Below, piece after piece: positions 6,773 to 9,845 of a DNA stretch of 9,845 bases. The stretch's first letter is position 1, and the number at the start of each line of letters is the position of its first letter. The notes under the pieces were generated by a model that was given only the letters and a program-made list of their open reading frames with translations, made no database searches and had not been told where the DNA came from. Source of the stretch: Planctomycetota bacterium (lineage in GTDB: Bacteria; Planctomycetota; Planctomycetia; Pirellulales; Thermoguttaceae); assembly GCA_023621895.1 (NCBI GenBank), contig JAMOAF010000737.1, forward strand, positions 1 to 9,845, in the 5' to 3' direction. The translations under genes and the position numbers were made by a program.

Positions 6773-7981
6773 ATGAGCGCAGACTATCGTCGGCTCGGCC
6801 CCGTCTCGATCGCCTGGATGATCTTGTACCTCGGCGCCGCTGCCTGTCTCGGCTCGGGCGAGGCGGCGTCCGACTTGCCGCTGGCGCCGCCGAGCGAAGT
6901 CGGGATGGATGCGGCCCGGCTGGCGGAGATTCCCGACCAGATGCGATCCTTCGTCGAGAAGCATCAGATGTCCGGCGCGGTGACGCTCGTGGCCAAGGAC
7001 GGCAAGATCGTCCACTTGGCGGCGGTCGGAATGGCCGACCTGGCCAATGGCCGGCCGATGGAGAAAGGCACGATCTTCGCCATTGCCTCGATGACCAAGC
7101 CGATCACCGCCACCGCCGTGATGATCCTCCGCGACGAGGGCCGGCTCTCGCTCGAGGACCCCGTAGCGAACTATATTCCCGCGTTCAAGGAGTCCAAGCT
7201 CGCGGGAAAGCCGCCCGCGCGGCCGATCACGATTCGCGACTTGATGACGCACACCTCCGGCATCGGCGGCGGCCAGCAGAACCAGGGCACCTTGGCCGAG
7301 ACGGTCGAGGCCTTGGCGGCCGAGCCGCTCCAGTTTCAGCCGGGCGAGAAGTGGCAGTATAGCCCGGGATTGACCGTCTGCGGCCGAGTCGTCGAGATCG
7401 TCGCCGGAATGCCCTACGAGCAGTTCCTGGCCGAGCGGATTTTCAAGCCGCTGGGGATGAACGATACGACCTTCCATCCAACGCCCGAACAGCAGAAACG
7501 CATCGCCGTCCTCTACAAGCCCGGCCCCGAGGGCAAATCGATCGAGCCGACCGAACACTGGCTCAGTGCACTGACGCCGGATCGCAGCCCGAATCCCTCC
7601 GGCGGGCTCTTCTCGACAGCCGCCGACTTGGCGCGATTCTACCAGATGATCCTGGGCGGCGGGCGGCTCGGGGCGGCACGGGTGGTGTCCGAGGAAGCGG
7701 TGCGGGAAATGACCCGCCTGCAAACCGACGACTTGAAGACCGGCTTCACGTCCGGCAACGGCTGGGGGTTGGGCTGGGGCATCGTTCGCCAGCCGCAGGG
7801 GGTGACCGAGATGCTCTCGCCCGGCACGTTCGGACACGGCGGGGCCTTCGGCACGCAGGGCTGGGTCGACCCGGAGCGGCGGATGATCTTCGTGCTATTG
7901 ATCCAGCGAACCGGTTTTGGCAACGGCGACGAATCGGACATTCGAGCCGCCTTGCAGCGGTTGGCCGTCGAGGCGCTGTGA
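6773..7981 (+). CDS. Exported serine beta-lactamase-fold hydrolase (class C / family VIII esterase-like)
   Basis: The 402-residue protein begins with a signal peptide (about 1-32, hydrophobic SIAWMILYLGAAAC). A Cys lies near its end, but the residues before it fit a lipobox poorly. Family motifs: SMTK (S106 nucleophile, K109), within AIASMTKPITATAVM; the Tyr motif as YSPG (Y196); and HGGAFGTQGW (H355) in place of the KTG box. Y-S-P rather than Y-x-N and HGG rather than KTG point to an EstB-like esterase or a D-amino-acid peptidase-like enzyme rather than a true beta-lactamase. Likely role: hydrolysis of esters or peptides outside the cytoplasm; the substrate is unknown. Length is normal. It follows the heparinase gene by 77 nt, so it may share that transcript, but the larger gap leaves room for its own promoter. 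I saw no convincing promoter or terminator there. Confidence 0.9.
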   Translation: MSADYRRLGPVSIAWMILYLGAAACLGSGEAASDLPLAPPSEVGMDAARLAEIPDQMRSFVEKHQMSGAVTLVAKDGKIVHLAAVGMADLANGRPMEKGTIFAIASMTKPITATAVMILRDEGRLSLEDPVANYIPAFKESKLAGKPPARPITIRDLMTHTSGIGGGQQNQGTLAETVEALAAEPLQFQPGEKWQYSPGLTVCGRVVEIVAGMPYEQFLAERIFKPLGMNDTTFHPTPEQQKRIAVLYKPGPEGKSIEPTEHWLSALTPDRSPNPSGGLFSTAADLARFYQMILGGGRLGAARVVSEEAVREMTRLQTDDLKTGFTSGNGWGLGWGIVRQPQGVTEMLSPGTFGHGGAFGTQGWVDPERRMIFVLLIQRTGFGNGDESDIRAALQRLAVEAL

Positions 7982-7992
7982 GGGCGAGTCGT

Positions 7993-8030
7993 CAGCCGTC
8001 AGGTTTCAGCCGTCAGGTTTCAGCCGTCAG
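7993..8030. repeat. 14-bp tandem repeat, about 2.7 copies, between convergent genes
   Basis: The unit CAGCCGTCAGGTTT occurs twice exactly (7993-8006, 8007-8020), followed by its first 10 bases (8021-8030). Internally it is a degenerate 7-mer repeat of the form (G/T)TCAG(C/G)(C/T), so it probably grew from a heptamer by slippage. It fills most of the 38-bp gap after the serine hydrolase stop and extends into the end of the aminotransferase gene, where it supplies the last codons and the TGA stop. It is not palindromic, so it is neither a terminator hairpin nor an inverted-repeat element. Confidence 0.9.
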
Positions 8031-9261
8031 AACTGCGGGCTGCGTGCGATGTTCCCCACGCCCGCTGCTCCGCGGCGATCGCTCGCAGGCCGCGGATCAA
8101 CCGCTCGATTCCTTCCGCCGCCGTATCCGGCCGCAACGGTCCGTAGGATACGCGCAGGGCGCACCGGTCGCTGACGCCGAACGTCGAGCCGGGCATGACC
8201 GCCACGCGGTGTTCCCGGACCAGGCGTTCCGCAACGCACATCGAGTCGAGCTTTCCGGCAACGTTGAGCAAGACGTAAAAGGCGCCGTCAGCGGCCGGCA
8301 CGCGGCACACGTCCTCGGCCGCGCCCAGGCGATCCAAGACAACGCGACGCACGGCGACCATCCCGGGAAGCCTGTCCGTGCAATATTCTCTTCCGGCTTC
8401 CAAGGCGCCCACGGCTGCCCATTGAGAGATCACCGGCGGGCAGATGAGATTCGTGTCCTGGATTTTGCGGATCGGCTCGAACAGGTGCTCCGGCGCGACC
8501 ATGTAGCCGATCCGCCAACTGGCAAAACCATGGCTTTTCGATAGGGAATACAGCCCGATCGTATGCGCTTCGCTGCCGGGAATGGAAGCGGGCGAAAAGT
8601 GAGATGTGCCGTTGAACGTGAAGTACTCGTAGGCCTCGTCGCTGATGTGATAAAGCCCGCATCGGGCGCAGAGTTCGTTGACCGCCCGCAAGTCTTGCTC
8701 GGGATACACCGCGCCGGTCGGATTGTTGGGTGAGATGGTGACGATTGCCCGCGTCCGCGGCGTGATCGCGGCCTCCAGCGCATCGAGCCGAAGCTGATAT
8801 CGCTCGTCGGTGGCCACGGGCACCGCGCGGGCCGCGGCGATGGCGATCGCCATCTCGTGGTTGAAGTAGTACGGAGAGGTGATGATTACCTCGTCCCCGG
8901 TGTCGGCAATCGCCAGAATCGCGTTGAAAAAGGCCATGTTCCCGCCGGCAGTGACGATCAGGCAACGATCGGCGCCAACCTGCACGCCGTTGTCGTCCCG
9001 CAACTTTTGCGACAGCAGCTCCAAGAGCGGCGGAATGCCGTGCACAGCCTGATACCGGTGGCTCTCCGGCTCGGCCAGGAAGTCGCGGATGCGATCGATC
9101 GCTTGCGGCGGCGGTCCGTAGCCGACGACCCCTTGCCCCAAGGAGATGGTGCCCGGGGTGGCGCGAATCCAGTCGGCGACGATCGGAATCGCCGGAGCCT
9201 GAACGGCCGCAATCCGCTTGCTTTGCAGAGGTGTCGTGGATGCTCGCGATCTGGTGCTCAT
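8020..9261 (-). CDS. Class I/II pyridoxal-phosphate aminotransferase
   Basis: A 413-residue cytoplasmic fold-type I PLP enzyme that moves an amino group between an amino acid and a 2-oxo acid. The aspartate-aminotransferase-family residues are all present: ISLGQGVVGYGPP near the N-terminus (39-51), TAGGNMA (104-110) at the phosphate-binding turn, SPNNPTG (177-183, N180), SDEAY (207-211, D208 and Y211), the Schiff-base lysine K242 in YSLSKSHG, R250 in SWRIGYM, and R370 in ALRVSYG for the substrate carboxylate. Length is normal. The amino acid used cannot be told from sequence; aspartate, alanine or aromatic are all possible. The ATG at 9261 fits the family start but lacks a good Shine-Dalgarno. 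The final residues and stop lie in the tandem repeat, so the extreme C-terminus is probably recent. It lies 67 nt downstream of the rhamnosidase on the same strand and converges on the serine hydrolase. Confidence 0.95.
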   Translation of the reverse strand: MSTRSRASTTPLQSKRIAAVQAPAIPIVADWIRATPGTISLGQGVVGYGPPPQAIDRIRDFLAEPESHRYQAVHGIPPLLELLSQKLRDDNGVQVGADRCLIVTAGGNMAFFNAILAIADTGDEVIITSPYYFNHEMAIAIAAARAVPVATDERYQLRLDALEAAITPRTRAIVTISPNNPTGAVYPEQDLRAVNELCARCGLYHISDEAYEYFTFNGTSHFSPASIPGSEAHTIGLYSLSKSHGFASWRIGYMVAPEHLFEPIRKIQDTNLICPPVISQWAAVGALEAGREYCTDRLPGMVAVRRVVLDRLGAAEDVCRVPAADGAFYVLLNVAGKLDSMCVAERLVREHRVAVMPGSTFGVSDRCALRVSYGPLRPDTAAEGIERLIRGLRAIAAEQRAWGTSHAARSSDG

Positions 9262-9328
9262 CGGAATTTAAGACGGCGTAAAGTGTTTTCCTCGGCGCGG
9301 ACCGAGCCGTGGATCGTGTTCCCTCCGT

Positions 9329-9845
9329 TCATTTCGGCGGAAGCTCACTGGTGAAGTGGTACGTACCCGAGGCAACCTCCGCGCGGAACAGGCCCTTTTC
9401 GACAACAGGACGGCTGATGCCCGGCTGAGACTCCACCGGCAGCCCGCTTTCGCGGACCGCGCCGAGCTGCGCCGCCGGCATGACGACCGTCGCCGTGGTG
9501 CTCGGCGGCGCCGTCAGCTCCCAGGTCAAGGTATCGCCCTCGACGCGCCACGCACTGGCGATCTTCCCGTAGCCGGTCGCCAGCGAAGCCTCGACTCGCG
9601 TCAGCCCGCTTTCGATGCCCGGCGCGGCGATGAAATGCTTGAACCCCGGCGCCTGCTCGTCGTAGCGGATGCCCGCCAGCCCCTCGATGAACCACAGGCC
9701 GACGGAGATCATCGTGTTGTGAATCTGCGAATTGTCGCCGTCCCACTCTTCCCAGATCGTCGTCGCGCCGCTGCGGATCATGTGCCCGAAGCTGGGGAAA
9801 TCTTCCTTGGTGTGCATCAGCGCCAGGAGGTCGTTGCGCCGCTCG
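9329..9845 (-). CDS. Alpha-L-rhamnosidase (GH78), C-terminal part (cut by window edge)
   Basis: Translating the minus strand from the right edge gives 171 residues to a TGA at 9331-9329, beginning ERRNDLLALMHTKEDFPSFG. The FPSFGHMIRSGATTIWEEWDG segment is characteristic of the (alpha/alpha)6 catalytic barrel of GH78 rhamnosidases; a Glu in this TTIWE region belongs to the active site in the family. The QIHNTMISVGLWFIEGLAGI segment that follows matches the end of the barrel. The rest, with PGFKHFIAAPGIESGLTRVEAS and a region around ATVVMPAA, is the C-terminal beta-sandwich domain. The enzyme would release terminal alpha-L-rhamnose from polysaccharides or glycosides. The start and any signal peptide lie beyond the window. 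An internal ATG at 9817 is not the start. The family is well supported; the exact substrate is not. Confidence 0.92.
   Translation of the reverse strand, partial: ERRNDLLALMHTKEDFPSFGHMIRSGATTIWEEWDGDNSQIHNTMISVGLWFIEGLAGIRYDEQAPGFKHFIAAPGIESGLTRVEASLATGYGKIASAWRVEGDTLTWELTAPPSTTATVVMPAAQLGAVRESGLPVESQPGISRPVVEKGLFRAEVASGTYHFTSELPPK

Noticed and set aside
6752..7837. A 361-codon minus-strand frame opposite the serine hydrolase gene.
   Set aside because: No domain signature; the plus strand holds all the beta-lactamase-fold motifs, a signal peptide and a ribosome site.
7993..8030. A CRISPR array.
   Set aside because: The copies are contiguous 14-bp units with no spacers and no cas genes nearby.
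9291..9306. A rho-independent terminator between the rhamnosidase and aminotransferase genes.
   Set aside because: The stem is only 5 bp (CTCGG/CCGAG) and no T-tract follows on the minus strand.

Overview
The window looks like chromosomal DNA of a GC-rich heterotrophic bacterium, most likely a planctomycete of the Pirellulales type. This is an inference. It rests on uniform GC-rich coding, a heparinase II/III-like protein and a GH78 rhamnosidase close together, a secreted beta-lactamase-fold hydrolase, and a short TCAGCCGTCAG-type tandem repeat in an intergenic gap. No taxonomic marker gene is present, so the assignment is soft. I see no rRNA, tRNA, CRISPR array, insertion sequence or phage gene.

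Layout. (1) At the left edge, on the minus strand, is the first 215 codons of a UvrD/PcrA-type helicase, cut by the window end at its Walker B motif. (2) A 337-bp divergent intergenic region follows. It carries a good sigma70-like promoter (TTGGAA-17-TATACT) and an 8-bp stem-loop in the leader of the plus-strand genes. (3) Three plus-strand genes are packed closely: ilvB (acetolactate synthase large subunit), then after 2-3 nt a lipoprotein-type HlyD/RND-like periplasmic adaptor, then after 19 nt an exported heparinase II/III-family protein. (4) A plus-strand serine beta-lactamase-fold hydrolase or esterase follows after 77 nt. (5) A 14-bp tandem repeat lies between convergent genes. (6) On the minus strand are a class I/II PLP aminotransferase and, 67 nt upstream of it, the C-terminal part of a GH78 alpha-L-rhamnosidase that runs off the right edge.

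The most unusual object is the third gene of the plus-strand cluster. Its reading frame continues without interruption from a signal peptide and a heparinase II/III-like toroid plus beta-sandwich into a complete class I SAM-dependent methyltransferase domain. A polysaccharide-lyase-like exported enzyme joined to a SAM-dependent enzyme is topologically puzzling, since SAM is a cytoplasmic cofactor, and it is the main candidate for something undescribed here.

How the genes might work together: the heparinase-like protein and the rhamnosidase point to use or remodelling of polysaccharides, with the secreted hydrolase perhaps removing ester groups. ilvB and the aminotransferase are amino-acid metabolism genes. 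Nothing in the sequence proves that these genes form one pathway. The spacing only supports co-transcription of ilvB, the adaptor and the heparinase-methyltransferase.
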